Part shown: piece by piece, positions 8,535-16,281 of the stretch
How the letters are laid out: every line of letters begins with the position of its first letter
Numbering within the stretch: position 1 is the first letter of the stretch
Source: Streptomyces scabichelini
GTDB taxonomy: Bacteria > Actinomycetota > Actinomycetes > Streptomycetales > Streptomycetaceae
NCBI RefSeq assembly: GCF_011045015.1
Contig: NZ_JAAKZY010000004.1
Span: forward strand, 62,001-126,000
Direction: 5' to 3'
Length of the DNA stretch: 64,000 nucleotides
Notes under the pieces: generated by a model
Told to the model about the DNA's origin: nothing
What the model saw: only the letters and a program-made list of their open reading frames with translations
Database searches by the model: none
Made by a program: the position numbers and the translations under genes

Positions 8535-9382
8535 GCACCCTTCGTATGGCGGCCGTCGCCGCCGAGTTCGGCCGCGATCTCGAAGAGGACTTCGCCGTCG
8601 TCGAGCGTCTGATCAAGGCGGCGCGGGCGGAGGACGTACGGCTCCTCGCGCTGCCGGAGGCGTGCCTGGGCGGCTATCTGCTGAGTCTCGACAACGACAC
8701 GGAACTCGACGAAGGCCCGCCCGCCCTCGCCCTCGACGGGCCGGAGATACGGCGACTGGCCGCGCTGGCCGGCGAGATGACCGTGATCGCGGGCTACTGC
8801 GAGGCCGCTGCGGACGGACGGCGCTACAACAGCGTCGTATGCGTCAACGGCGACGGCGTGCTCGGCAACCACCGCAAGGTCCACCAGCCGCTCAGCGAGG
8901 ACGCGAGCTACGCCTCCGGCGACCGTTTCCACGCCTTCGCGACGCCGGTCGGCCGGATCGGCATGATGATCTGCTACGACAAGGCGTTCCCGGAATCGGC
9001 CAGGGCGCTCGCGCTGGACGGCGCGGAGATCGGCGTCTGCGTCTCGGCGTGGCCGGGGGCACGCACCCACGCCGTCGCCGACCTCAACGAGGACCGCTGG
9101 AAGCGCCGCTTCGACCTCCACGACCGGTCCCGGGCGCTGGAGAACCAGTTCGTCTGGGTCTCCGCCAACCAGGCGGGTACCTTCGGGTCGCTACGCTTCG
9201 TCGGCAGCGCCAAGGTCGTCGACCCCGGTGGCGAGATCCTCGCCGACACGGGCGTGACGGCCGGCCTGGCGATCGCCGAACTCGACGTCGTACAGGCCCT
9301 GGAGACCGCCCGCCGGTCGATGGGGCATCTGCGCGACCGGCGCCCAGAGACCTATACGCCCGCAGGAGCTGTCAGCGCATGA
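8531..9382 (+). CDS. Carbon-nitrogen hydrolase (Nit1-type nitrilase), catalytic triad intact
   Basis: A 283-residue nitrilase-superfamily enzyme. The three catalytic residues are all present: Glu43 (LALPEACLGGYL), Lys116 (GNHRKVH) and Cys148 (GMMICYDKAFPE). The family hydrolyses nitriles or amides through a Cys-thioester; Nit1C nitrilases have been linked to cyanide/nitrile nitrogen use. Start ATG at 8531 overlaps the upstream stop (ATGA), so translation is coupled. It is followed, again with an ATGA overlap, by a close paralogue lacking two of the three catalytic residues. If the pair form mixed oligomers, this is the active subunit (inference). Confidence 0.93.
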   Translation: MSTLRMAAVAAEFGRDLEEDFAVVERLIKAARAEDVRLLALPEACLGGYLLSLDNDTELDEGPPALALDGPEIRRLAALAGEMTVIAGYCEAAADGRRYNSVVCVNGDGVLGNHRKVHQPLSEDASYASGDRFHAFATPVGRIGMMICYDKAFPESARALALDGAEIGVCVSAWPGARTHAVADLNEDRWKRRFDLHDRSRALENQFVWVSANQAGTFGSLRFVGSAKVVDPGGEILADTGVTAGLAIAELDVVQALETARRSMGHLRDRRPETYTPAGAVSA

Positions 9383-10215
9383 GCACGATCAGGATCGCGG
9401 CCGCGGCCGCCCACTTCGGCCGTGACCTGGAGTTCGATCTCGCCCGTATCGCCAAGCTCATCGACGACGCACGGAGTTCGGGCGCCGGTCTGCTCGTCCT
9501 GCCGGACGCCGCACTCGGCGGCTACCTCGCCGACCTGCGCCACCCCGATCCCGAGGCACTGCCCCCGGCCCTCAAGCCGGACGACCCGCTGATCCTCCAA
9601 GTCGCCCGCCTGGCCGCCGAGATGGTGGTGTGCGTCGGCTACTGCGAGGACGGCGGGACCGAGCGCTACAACGCAGCCGTCTGCGTCAGCGGCGACGGCG
9701 TCCTTGGCCGTCACCGCAAGGTGCACCTGCCCGCCGGTGAGGTCGCGGCGTACGCGCCCGGCGCCCGTTTCGACGCCTTCGACACACCGGTCGGCCGCGT
9801 CGGCATGCTCATCGACTACGACAAGACGTTCCCGGAGTCCGCCCGCTCCCTGGCGCTGGACGGCGCCGAGATCCTCGCCTGTCTCTCCGCCTGGCCCACC
9901 AGCATCACCAACCGCGCCCCGCGTATGGCCCAGGACCGCCAGGCCAAGCTCTTCGACCTGTACGACCAGGCCCGCGCCGCCGAGAACCAGGTCGTTCTCG
10001 CCTCTTCCAACCAGACCGGCGCCATGGGCGGAATGCGCTTCCTCGGCCAGTCCAAGGTCGTCGGGCCTGGCGGCGACATTCTCGCCCGCACCTGGGCCAA
10101 GGCCGGACTCGCCGTCGCCGAGGTGGACGTCGCCGTCGAGATCGACCGCGCCCGTCGCGTACTGCGCCACCTCGGCGAACGCCGGCCCGCCGCCTACCGG
10201 GAGACCCCGTCGTGA
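9379..10215 (+). CDS. Nitrilase-fold paralogue with catalytic Cys and Glu replaced by Asp (pseudoenzyme candidate)
   Basis: A 278-residue protein clearly duplicated from the preceding nitrilase (both start MST-R-A and share the HRKVH, YDK-FPESAR-LALDGAEI and SAWP blocks). Catalytic positions differ: Glu43 becomes Asp43 (LVLPDAALGGYL, codon GAC), Lys114 is kept (GRHRKVH), and the nucleophilic Cys becomes Asp146 (GMLIDYDKTFPE, codon GAC). Cys to Asp needs at least two base changes, so a single read error cannot explain it. The frame is intact, full-length and coupled to its neighbours (ATGA before, GTGA after), so it is probably a maintained protein, not a decaying gene. Possible roles: regulatory or structural partner of the active nitrilase in helical oligomers, ligand sensor, or an enzyme with new chemistry. 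Confidence 0.92.
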   Translation: MSTIRIAAAAAHFGRDLEFDLARIAKLIDDARSSGAGLLVLPDAALGGYLADLRHPDPEALPPALKPDDPLILQVARLAAEMVVCVGYCEDGGTERYNAAVCVSGDGVLGRHRKVHLPAGEVAAYAPGARFDAFDTPVGRVGMLIDYDKTFPESARSLALDGAEILACLSAWPTSITNRAPRMAQDRQAKLFDLYDQARAAENQVVLASSNQTGAMGGMRFLGQSKVVGPGGDILARTWAKAGLAVAEVDVAVEIDRARRVLRHLGERRPAAYRETPS

Positions 10216-11309
10216 AGCCGTTGAGGATCGCCCTGCTCAGCTACTCCACCAAGCCCCGTGGCGGCGTCGTGCACACCCTTGCGCTCGCGGAGGCACTGGC
10301 CGCCGCCGGGCAGGACGTCACGGTGTGGTCGCTGGGCCGGGGCGGCGACGCCGGCTTCTTCCGGCCGGTCGACCCGGCCGTACGCGTACGGATCGTGCCG
10401 TTCCCCGAGGGCCCGCCGGACGAGACGGTCGGCGAGCGCATCCTGCGCTCCATCGCCACCCTGCGCGCGGCCTTCGACCCGGCTCCGTACGACATCGTGC
10501 ACGCCCAGGACTGCATCAGCGCCAACGCGGCGGGCCGCTGCGTGCGGACCGTCCATCACCTCGACCACTTCACGACGCCCGAACTGGCCGCCTGCCACGA
10601 ACGGGCCATCGTCGAGCCGTACGCACACGTCTGCGTATCGCGGTCGGTCGCGGACGAGCTCTCCGTCGGCTGGGGCCTGAAGGCGGAGGTCATCCCCAAC
10701 GGAGTCGCCTACGAGCGGTTCGCGGCCACCGACCCGGCGGCGCGTGCCGCATGGCGCTCCCGCCTCGGCTCGTACGTCCTCACCGTCGGCGGCATCGAAC
10801 CCCGCAAGGGCTCGCTCGACCTGCTGGAGGCGTACGCGCTTCTGCGTGCGGAGAAGCCAGGTCTGAGCCTGGTGATCGCGGGCGGCGAGACCCTCTTCGA
10901 CTACCGCGACTACCGCGCCCGCTGGGAGGAACGGGCAACCGAGCTGGGCGTGGCGCCGTTGGTTCTCGGACCGGTGGCCGAAGAGGATCTGCCGTCTCTG
11001 GTGGCCGCGGCGGATGCCTTCGCCTTCCCCTCCACGAAGGAGGGTTTCGGCCTCGCCGCGATGGAGGCGCTGGCCGCGGGCGTCCCGCTCGTCGTGCGCG
11101 ATCTGCCGGTCCTGCGCGAGGTCTTCGGGCCCGCGGCCCGTTTCGCGGCCACGCCCGAGGACCTGGCCTCGGAGCTGGGCGCGGAGCTGGGCGCGGCCGT
11201 CACCGACCGCGCCCTCGCCCGCCGCGCGGCCGGCCGCGCACTCGCCGCCCGCCACACCTGGGAAGCCGCCGCGCAACGCCACCTGGCCTTCTACCGTTCT
11301 CTCGGCTGA
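10212..11309 (+). CDS. MSMEG_0565 family glycosyltransferase (GT4-like)
   Basis: A 365-residue GT-B fold glycosyltransferase. The N-terminal ALLSYSTKPRGGVVHTLALA is the acceptor-side motif of this family; the C-terminal half has VLTVGGIEPRKGSLDLLEAY and FPSTKEGFGLAAMEALAAG with the E-x7-E nucleotide-sugar motif of GT4 enzymes. GTG start overlaps the preceding stop as GTGA. It is the last gene of the cluster; a converging gene begins 24 bases after its stop. Glycosylation of the Nit1C product is inferred from constant co-occurrence of this family with nitrilase and radical SAM members. No separate MSMEG_0570-like small gene is seen in the cluster. Confidence 0.9.
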   Translation: MKPLRIALLSYSTKPRGGVVHTLALAEALAAAGQDVTVWSLGRGGDAGFFRPVDPAVRVRIVPFPEGPPDETVGERILRSIATLRAAFDPAPYDIVHAQDCISANAAGRCVRTVHHLDHFTTPELAACHERAIVEPYAHVCVSRSVADELSVGWGLKAEVIPNGVAYERFAATDPAARAAWRSRLGSYVLTVGGIEPRKGSLDLLEAYALLRAEKPGLSLVIAGGETLFDYRDYRARWEERATELGVAPLVLGPVAEEDLPSLVAAADAFAFPSTKEGFGLAAMEALAAGVPLVVRDLPVLREVFGPAARFAATPEDLASELGAELGAAVTDRALARRAAGRALAARHTWEAAAQRHLAFYRSLG

Positions 11310-11332
11310 GCGCACCGGCCCCCGCGTACGGA

Positions 11333-11860
11333 TCAGCTCGCGGGCGGCAGCACCGAGGAGTGGTGGTTGACGATCAGCCACTTGCCGTCGCGCTTCTCGT
11401 ACTCGTAGGTGTAGCGGGCTTCGAGGGTGCTCTTCTTGCCGGTCTCCGGGTCGGTGATGTGGAACTCGTACAGACCCGCGTCGATCGCCGAGTTGTTGTC
11501 GAGGATCTCGATGACCGATCTGAGCTTTTCGCCCTTGGGCTTCTTCAGCAGGAAGTGGTCGAAGTAGTCGACGATCTCGTCATGGTCGGTGCGGATCTTC
11601 GGCGAAGCGGTCGGCAGGAGCACCGCGTCCGGGGCGTACCGGGCGGCGACCTTCTCGGCGTCGCCGGTCTGCAGAGCCGCGTTCCACTGGTCGAAGAGGG
11701 CGGCGATCTGCTCCTTGCTGGGCTTGGCCGCGGGCTTGTGCCGGGCGCTCGGCTTGTCGTGTTCGGGTGAGGCGGCGCTGATGCCCACGGTGACGGTGCC
11801 GGCCACGACCAGTGCCGCAAGGGTGGCGACTGCTGCGCGCGTGCGTATCTGAGGCTTCAT
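11333..11860 (-). CDS. Secreted SgcJ/SnoaL-like (DUF4440/CaMKII-association fold) protein
   Basis: A 175-residue exported protein. Residues 1-30 form a signal peptide with a hydrophobic core (AAVATLAALVVAGTVTVGIS) and a likely Ala-x-Ala-type cleavage region. The mature part has the cone-shaped association-domain signature ALFDQWNAALQTGDAEKVAARY and a C-terminal KRDGKWLIVNHHSS strand. Such proteins bind small ligands or act as nonredox isomerases or oxygenases; function here is unknown. Two ATGs are adjacent; the second (11860) lies 5 bases from AGGAG, the first only 2, so the second is preferred. It converges on the Nit1C operon with a 23-base gap. Confidence 0.8.
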   Translation of the reverse strand: MKPQIRTRAAVATLAALVVAGTVTVGISAASPEHDKPSARHKPAAKPSKEQIAALFDQWNAALQTGDAEKVAARYAPDAVLLPTASPKIRTDHDEIVDYFDHFLLKKPKGEKLRSVIEILDNNSAIDAGLYEFHITDPETGKKSTLEARYTYEYEKRDGKWLIVNHHSSVLPPAS

Positions 11861-12032
11861 CATGACTCCTGATTCTTGGAACCGCTCCCACCAGGGGATG
11901 GGAACGGTTTGCAGCCTTGTCGATCACTGGTAAAGGACGAGGCAACACCGGTCCTGCACATGGGCAAGGGCCGGCCAAATCACGAACGGTGATCATGCGG
12001 GCACACGGAAAGCCCGGTCCGAGCCGCACGGC

Positions 12033-12485
12033 TCACGCGGGCCGCGGCTCCGTCTCCGCCGCCGCGTCGAGCGTGGCCACCAGCCGACGGAGCAGCGCAC
12101 CCAGCAACTCGTCGTCACCGTCGCTCAGTGCGGGCCACCGGTCGTGGACCGCGCGGTCGACGCGTCGCCAGTACGTCTCGCCGCGGGGTGTGAGGTGGGC
12201 GAGGATGCGGCGTCGGTCGAGGGGGTCGACGCGCCGGTAGACGAGGTTCTGGTCGACGAGCTGGTCGACCAGCTTGGTGAGCGTCGGCGGCGGCAGGAAG
12301 GCCGCTTCGGCGACCGCCGTCATGGGGTGGCCTTCGCCGTCGGAGAGCAGGGAGAGGACACGCCAGGCGTCGAGTGAGCAGCCGTGCTCCTCGAGGACCT
12401 CCTGAAGCCGGCGCGCAGCCAGCCGCTCGGCCCGCGTCAAGAGGTGCGTGAGGTCCTGAGACCGACGCGGAGATGGGGTCGGCAT
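12033..12485 (-). CDS. MarR family transcriptional regulator
   Basis: A 150-residue winged-helix regulator: LDAWRVLSLLSDGEGHPMT leads into the helix-turn-helix (AEAAFLPPPTLTKLVDQLV), followed by a wing region rich in basic residues (YRRVDPLDRRRILAHLT). ATG at 12485 has GAGGAG 4 bases upstream and is preferred over a GTG 12 bases further out. It is divergent from the AmiC-like binding-protein gene, and a palindrome (12508-12519) sits between them, so it may repress itself and possibly that neighbour. The ligand is unknown. Confidence 0.88.
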   Translation of the reverse strand: MPTPSPRRSQDLTHLLTRAERLAARRLQEVLEEHGCSLDAWRVLSLLSDGEGHPMTAVAEAAFLPPPTLTKLVDQLVDQNLVYRRVDPLDRRRILAHLTPRGETYWRRVDRAVHDRWPALSDGDDELLGALLRRLVATLDAAAETEPRPA

Positions 12486-12507
12486 CCTTCTCCTCACTCC
12501 CGGGGGC

Positions 12508-12519
12508 TACGACATCGTA
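12508..12519. promoter_or_regulatory. Palindrome TACGACATCGTA upstream of the MarR gene
   Basis: Five-base arms TACGA/TCGTA separated by two bases, centred 28 bases upstream of the MarR start. On the minus strand it reads within CTTGTACGATGTCGTAG, resembling MarR-family operators. Autorepression is inferred. Confidence 0.4.
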
Positions 12520-12635
12520 CAAGTCCCCTTCCCGAGTCCCATTCCACAGAAGGATCTGCCCGCCTGCTGCCGCCCGCTCGGACCGCACCACGAGACAGGG
12601 TGGAGTTCACCGGTCGTACCCGGAATCATGACCTC

Positions 12636-13757
12636 ATGTTCCGGCTCGACGACCCCCATCCGCTCGACTGGTTCACCGGCGCCGCCGACGAGTCGGTCAT
12701 CAGCGTGGCGCTGGTGTTTCCCATGCAGGGCGCCGCGGGCATCTTCGGGCCCACGTGCGAACTGTGCGCGCAGCTCGCCGCCGAAGAGGTCAACCGCTCG
12801 GGCGGCGTGCTCGGCAAGGAACTGCGGCTGCTGCCGGTGGACGGCGGCGCCGAGCCGCACCGCATCGCCGAGGAAGTCGAGGCGCTGGTGGATCTCGGCG
12901 TCGTGCAGGGCGTCACCGGCTGGCACATCTCCTCCGTACGCCAGGCCCTCGCCCCGCGGATCGCCCACCGGGTGCCGTACGTCTACACGGCGCTGTACGA
13001 GGGCGGCGAGCACACCGCGGGCGTGTTCCTGACCAGCGAGACCCCCGACGACCAACTGCGTCCCGCCATGCGCCTGTTGGCCCGGGAACGCGGGGTTCGC
13101 CGCTGGTTCGTGGTCGGCAACGACTATGTGTGGCCCCGCCGCACGGCCCGGGCGGCGCACCGTTACGCGCGCGAGTCCGGCGGCGGCATCTGCGGGCAGG
13201 CCTATCTCCCGCTCGGCACCCACGACTTCGACGCGGTGCTGCGCCGGATCGAGCGGTCGGATGCGGACTCGGTGCTGATGCTGCTCGTGGGCAGCGACGC
13301 GGTCCGCTTCAACCGGGCGTTCGCCGCGTCCGGTCTCGACGAGCGCTGTCTGCGGCTGAGCACGCTCATGGACGAGAACATGCTGATGGCGAGCGGCCCG
13401 ACAGCCACGACCGGCCTCTACAGCACGGCCGGGTTCTTCGCCTCGCTGGCCAATCAGGACACGCTCGACTTCCACGGGCAGTACGCCGGGCGGTTCGGCG
13501 TCGAGGCGCCGGTCCTCGGCAGTCTCGGCGAATCGTGTTACGAAGGCGTGCTGTTGCTGGCGGCGCTCATCGACCGGGCCAGAACCCTGGACGTCTCCGC
13601 GATCAGTGCGGCCGCGGACACCGTGTCGTACGAGGGCCCGCGCGGGCTGCTCCACCTGCGCGGCAGTCACGTACGGCAGCGGATCTATCTGGCGCGGGCG
13701 GACGGTGTGGACTTCGATGTCGTGGCCCAGCTGGATCTTCACGAATCCCGTCCTTGA
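12636..13757 (+). CDS. AmiC-like cytosolic periplasmic-binding-protein-fold sensor
   Basis: A 373-residue type I periplasmic-binding-protein fold (Peripla_BP_5) like the amide sensor AmiC and the urea/amide-binding proteins UrtA/FmdD: SVALVFPMQGAAGIFGPTCE, EEVNRSGGVLGKELRLLPVD, GVVQGVTGWHISSVRQALAP and WFVVGNDYVWPRRTARAAH. Unlike the urtA product downstream it has no signal peptide or lipobox, so it should stay in the cytosol. A GTG at 12600 is an alternative start. In Pseudomonas AmiC binds amides and silences the antiterminator AmiR; no ANTAR-domain gene is visible here. The gene ends 225 bases before urtA, in a stretch holding an intrinsic terminator. A sensor role for urea or short amides is inferred. 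Confidence 0.82.
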   Translation: MFRLDDPHPLDWFTGAADESVISVALVFPMQGAAGIFGPTCELCAQLAAEEVNRSGGVLGKELRLLPVDGGAEPHRIAEEVEALVDLGVVQGVTGWHISSVRQALAPRIAHRVPYVYTALYEGGEHTAGVFLTSETPDDQLRPAMRLLARERGVRRWFVVGNDYVWPRRTARAAHRYARESGGGICGQAYLPLGTHDFDAVLRRIERSDADSVLMLLVGSDAVRFNRAFAASGLDERCLRLSTLMDENMLMASGPTATTGLYSTAGFFASLANQDTLDFHGQYAGRFGVEAPVLGSLGESCYEGVLLLAALIDRARTLDVSAISAAADTVSYEGPRGLLHLRGSHVRQRIYLARADGVDFDVVAQLDLHESRP

Positions 13758-13772
13758 CATGCCCCCGTCGCC

Positions 13773-13883
13773 GCGAAGATACTTCCCGCAGGAAGTATCT
13801 AGAATGCCTCGGGCGAACTGTGAATTCATGTGTCGAATTCCACCCGGGGCATTTTTTTGTTGCCTGCGAGAGCGCGAAGATAC
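13773..13883 (+). promoter_or_regulatory. Paired GCGAAGATAC elements, the first within a 24-base palindrome
   Basis: AGATACTTCC-CGCA-GGAAGTATCT (13777-13800) is a perfect 10-bp inverted repeat. Its left flank GCGAAGATAC (13773-13782) recurs exactly at 13874-13883, followed there by a degenerate GGAAAGTA. The two copies are 101 bases apart and bracket the intrinsic terminator at 13803-13858. This looks like a two-site operator or an RNA leader with repeated stem elements controlling urtA. Confidence 0.5.
13803..13858 (+). terminator. Intrinsic terminator between the AmiC-like gene and urtA
   Basis: AATGCCTCGGG (13803-13813) pairs with CCCGGGGCATT (13843-13853) with one G-U wobble. Inside this stem GTGAATTC (13820-13827) can pair with GAATTCCAC (13835-13843), and a run of seven T follows at 13852-13858. 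A long hairpin with a clear U-tract is uncommon in such a G+C-rich genome. It lies 46 bases after the AmiC-like stop and 125 bases before the urtA start, so it can end the upstream transcript or attenuate readthrough into urtA. Confidence 0.75.
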
Positions 13884-13900
13884 CGCCGGGAAAGTAACGC

Positions 13901-13916
13901 GAAACGCCTTGGAAAC
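13901..13916 (+). promoter_or_regulatory. Putative GlnR-type site upstream of urtA
   Basis: GAAAC-GCCTTG-GAAAC gives two half-sites with 11-base periodicity, close to the actinomycete GlnR consensus (GTnAC-n6-GaAAC). It lies 67 bases before the urtA start and after the intrinsic terminator. Nitrogen control of a urea/amide importer by GlnR is known in actinomycetes; the match here is partial. Confidence 0.4.
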
Positions 13917-13982
13917 AGGGTGACCTGAGGCTGTGGACCGCACTTCAGGAGGTTGTCCTCCTTCCAGCCCGAGGGGGTTCTT

Positions 13983-15248
13983 TTGTCCAGCGGTTCCAGC
14001 GCTTCCAGTTTTTCCCGACGCAGGGTGATGGCAGGTGCCGCGGCGCTCGCGGCCGTCGTCACCCTCTCCGCGTGCGGCGCCAAGACCGACGCGGGCGGCT
14101 CGTCCGACAAGGCGGCCAAGGCGGACACCAGCGGTGACACCGTCAAGGTCGGCCTGCTCAACTCGCTGTCCGGCACGATGGCGATCAGCGAGGTGACCGT
14201 GCGCGATTCGCTGAAGCTGGCGATCGACGAGATCAACGCCAAGGGCGGTGTGCTCGGCAAGAAGATCAAGCCGATCAGCGAGGACGGTGCCTCCGACTGG
14301 CCCACCTTCGCCGAAAAGGCGAGCAAGCTCATCCGGGAGGACCGGGTCGTGGCCACCTTCGGCTGCTGGACCTCCGCGAGCCGAAAGGCCGTGAAGCCCG
14401 TCTTCGAGAAGAACAAGTCCCTGCTGTTCTATCCCGTGCAGTACGAGGGACTTGAGGAGTCCCCGTACATCTTCTATACGGGTGCCACCACCAACCAGCA
14501 GATCGTTCCGGCGCTCGACTACCTCAAGAGCCAGGGCAAGAAGTCGATTTACCTCGTCGGCAGCGACTATGTCTTCCCGCGTACCGCCAACAAGATCATC
14601 AAGGCGTACGCGAAGGCCAACGGCATGAAGGTGCTCGGCGAGGACTACGCGCCGCTGGGCTCCACGGAGTTCAGCACGATCGCCAACAAGGTGAAGGCCT
14701 CGAAGGCCGACGCGGTCTTCAACACCCTCAACGGCGACTCGAACGTGGCCTTCTTCAAGGAGTACAAGTCCGCGGGCCTGACCGCCGCGAGCATGCCGGT
14801 GGTCTCGGTGTCGATCGCCGAGGAAGAGGTCAAGTCGATCGGATCGCAGTATCTGGCGGGCCAGTTGACGGCCTGGAACTACTACCAGACGACCGCGGGC
14901 GCGGCGAACACCGAGTTCGTGAAGGCGTACAAGGCCAAGTACGGCCAGGACAAGCCGACCAGCGACCCGATGGAGGCCGCGTACACCTCGGTCTACCTGT
15001 GGAAGTCGATGGTCGAGAAGGCCAAGTCGTTCGACCCGGAGAAGGTCAAGGCGGCCTCGGACGGCATCACCTTCGACGCTCCTGAGGGCAAGGTCACCGT
15101 CGACGGCGCGTCCCAGCACATCTACAAGACCGCCCGGATCGGCAAGATCGGCACGGACGGGCTGATCGAGCAGGTGTGGGACTCCGGCAAGGCGATCAAG
15201 CCGGACCCGTATCTGAAGGGCTACTCCTGGGCCTCCGGCCTCTCCTGA
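13983..15248 (+). CDS. urtA: Urea/short-chain amide ABC transporter substrate-binding lipoprotein UrtA
   Basis: A 421-residue extracellular binding protein. The N-terminus has [21 protein letters not shown], a twin-arginine-like lipoprotein signal with the lipobox ending at Cys31. The mature protein shows UrtA hallmarks: [63 protein letters not shown] and [18 protein letters not shown] at 13983 is chosen because GAGGGGG ends 5 bases upstream; a TTG 30 bases earlier abuts AGGAGG with no spacing. It heads a five-gene import operon and is probably nitrogen-regulated. Urea is the usual ligand, but short amides cannot be excluded, particularly next to a nitrilase cluster. Confidence 0.93.
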   Translation: MSSGSSASSFSRRRVMAGAAALAAVVTLSACGAKTDAGGSSDKAAKADTSGDTVKVGLLNSLSGTMAISEVTVRDSLKLAIDEINAKGGVLGKKIKPISEDGASDWPTFAEKASKLIREDRVVATFGCWTSASRKAVKPVFEKNKSLLFYPVQYEGLEESPYIFYTGATTNQQIVPALDYLKSQGKKSIYLVGSDYVFPRTANKIIKAYAKANGMKVLGEDYAPLGSTEFSTIANKVKASKADAVFNTLNGDSNVAFFKEYKSAGLTAASMPVVSVSIAEEEVKSIGSQYLAGQLTAWNYYQTTAGAANTEFVKAYKAKYGQDKPTSDPMEAAYTSVYLWKSMVEKAKSFDPEKVKAASDGITFDAPEGKVTVDGASQHIYKTARIGKIGTDGLIEQVWDSGKAIKPDPYLKGYSWASGLS

Positions 15249-15257
15249 CCGCCCGTC

Positions 15258-15359
15258 ACGCGGGGCCCTTCGAGCAGTCCCAAGACTTCGAGCAGTCCCA
15301 AGACTTCGAGCAGTCCCAAGACTTCGAGGAGTCCGAGAACTTCGAAGAGGGCCCCGCGT
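15258..15359 (+). repeat. 18-bp tandem repeat enclosed by a 12-bp inverted repeat, urtA-urtB gap
   Basis: ACGCGGGGCCCT (15258-15269) and its exact reverse complement AGGGCCCCGCGT (15348-15359) bracket three identical 18-base units TTCGAGCAGTCCCAAGAC at 15269-15286, 15287-15304 and 15305-15322, a fourth unit with four changes at 15323-15340, and the start of a fifth. The urtA stop is at 15248 and the urtB start at 15385. A large hairpin with a repeat loop could protect urtA mRNA 3' ends and reduce expression of the permease genes relative to the binding protein. Three or four perfect units imply recent slippage and possible strain-to-strain copy variation. Confidence 0.85.
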
Positions 15360-15384
15360 CCCGTCGCTTCCCCGGAGCCGCCGT

Positions 15385-16281
15385 ATGACCGTGATCCTCG
15401 GTCAGACCTTCACCGGCATCAGCATCGGTGCCGTCCTGCTGCTCATCGCGCTCGGCCTCTCGCTCACCTTCGGCCAGATGAACGTCATCAACATGGCCCA
15501 CGGCGAGTTCATCATGGCCGGCGCCTACACCACGTACGTCCTCCAGAAGTCCATCACCAGCGCCGGTCTGTCGCTGCTCGTCGCGCTGCCCGTCGCCTTC
15601 CTGGTGGCGGGGGCGCTCGGCGCGCTGCTGGAGTGGCTGCTGATCCGTCGCCTGTATCTGCGCCCGCTCGACACGCTGCTGGTCACCTGGGGTGTCTCGC
15701 TGATGCTCCAGCAGCTCGCCCGGGACATCTTCGGCGCGCCGAACGTACAGACCCGCGCGCCCGACCTGCTGACCGGGAACATCACGCTCATCGGCGGCGA
15801 CGATCCGCTCACGGTCGCCAACAGCCGTCTGTTCATCCTGGGGCTGGCGATCGCGGCGGTCGTCGCGCTGTCGCTGACGCTGCGGATGACCTCGCTGGGA
15901 CGCCGGATCCGCGGTGTCGTGCAGAACCGCGACCTGGCCGAGGTGTCCGGCATCTCCACCGAACGCGTGGACCGGACGGCCTTCTTCATCGGTTCCGGAC
16001 TGGCCGGAGTCGCGGGCGTCGCGCTGACACTGGTCGGTCCGATCGGTCCCACGATGGGCACCAACATCATCATCGACGCCTTCTTGGTGATCGTGGTCGG
16101 CGGCATCGGACAGCTCAAGGGGACGGTCATCGTCGCCTTCGTCCTTGGCGTCCTGCAGTCCGTCCTCGAGTACTCCACCACCGTCAGCGTCGCGAAGGTG
16201 CTCGTCCTCGTGGGCATCGTCGCGTTCCTCCAGTGGCGGCCCCAAGGGCTGTACACCCTGCGCACGAGGAGCCTCGTATGA
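15385..16281 (+). CDS. urtB: Urea ABC transporter permease UrtB
   Basis: A 298-residue inner-membrane permease of the branched-chain amino acid/urea (LivH-type) family. About eight hydrophobic segments are visible, starting ISIGAVLLLIALGLSLTFGQ, followed by the family motif MNVINMAHGEFIMAGAY. VVQNRDLAEVSGISTERVDR is the cytosolic loop that contacts the ATPases and GGIGQLKGTVIVAFVLG is near the C-terminus. Start ATG at 15385 follows the repeat-hairpin after urtA; the stop overlaps urtC as ATGA. Confidence 0.93.
   Translation: MTVILGQTFTGISIGAVLLLIALGLSLTFGQMNVINMAHGEFIMAGAYTTYVLQKSITSAGLSLLVALPVAFLVAGALGALLEWLLIRRLYLRPLDTLLVTWGVSLMLQQLARDIFGAPNVQTRAPDLLTGNITLIGGDDPLTVANSRLFILGLAIAAVVALSLTLRMTSLGRRIRGVVQNRDLAEVSGISTERVDRTAFFIGSGLAGVAGVALTLVGPIGPTMGTNIIIDAFLVIVVGGIGQLKGTVIVAFVLGVLQSVLEYSTTVSVAKVLVLVGIVAFLQWRPQGLYTLRTRSLV

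Noticed and set aside
12507-15119. An 870-codon minus-strand open frame across the AmiC-like gene and urtA
   Set aside because: Antisense to two well-supported genes and across the terminator region; no family features.
15269-15340. Possible CRISPR array from regularly repeated units
   Set aside because: The units are directly adjacent with no spacers and no cas genes are present.
15176-15388. A small frame reading the tandem repeat as EQSQDF units and ending on the urtB start
   Set aside because: It begins inside urtA in another frame, has no ribosome site, and the periodicity is explained by the DNA repeat.
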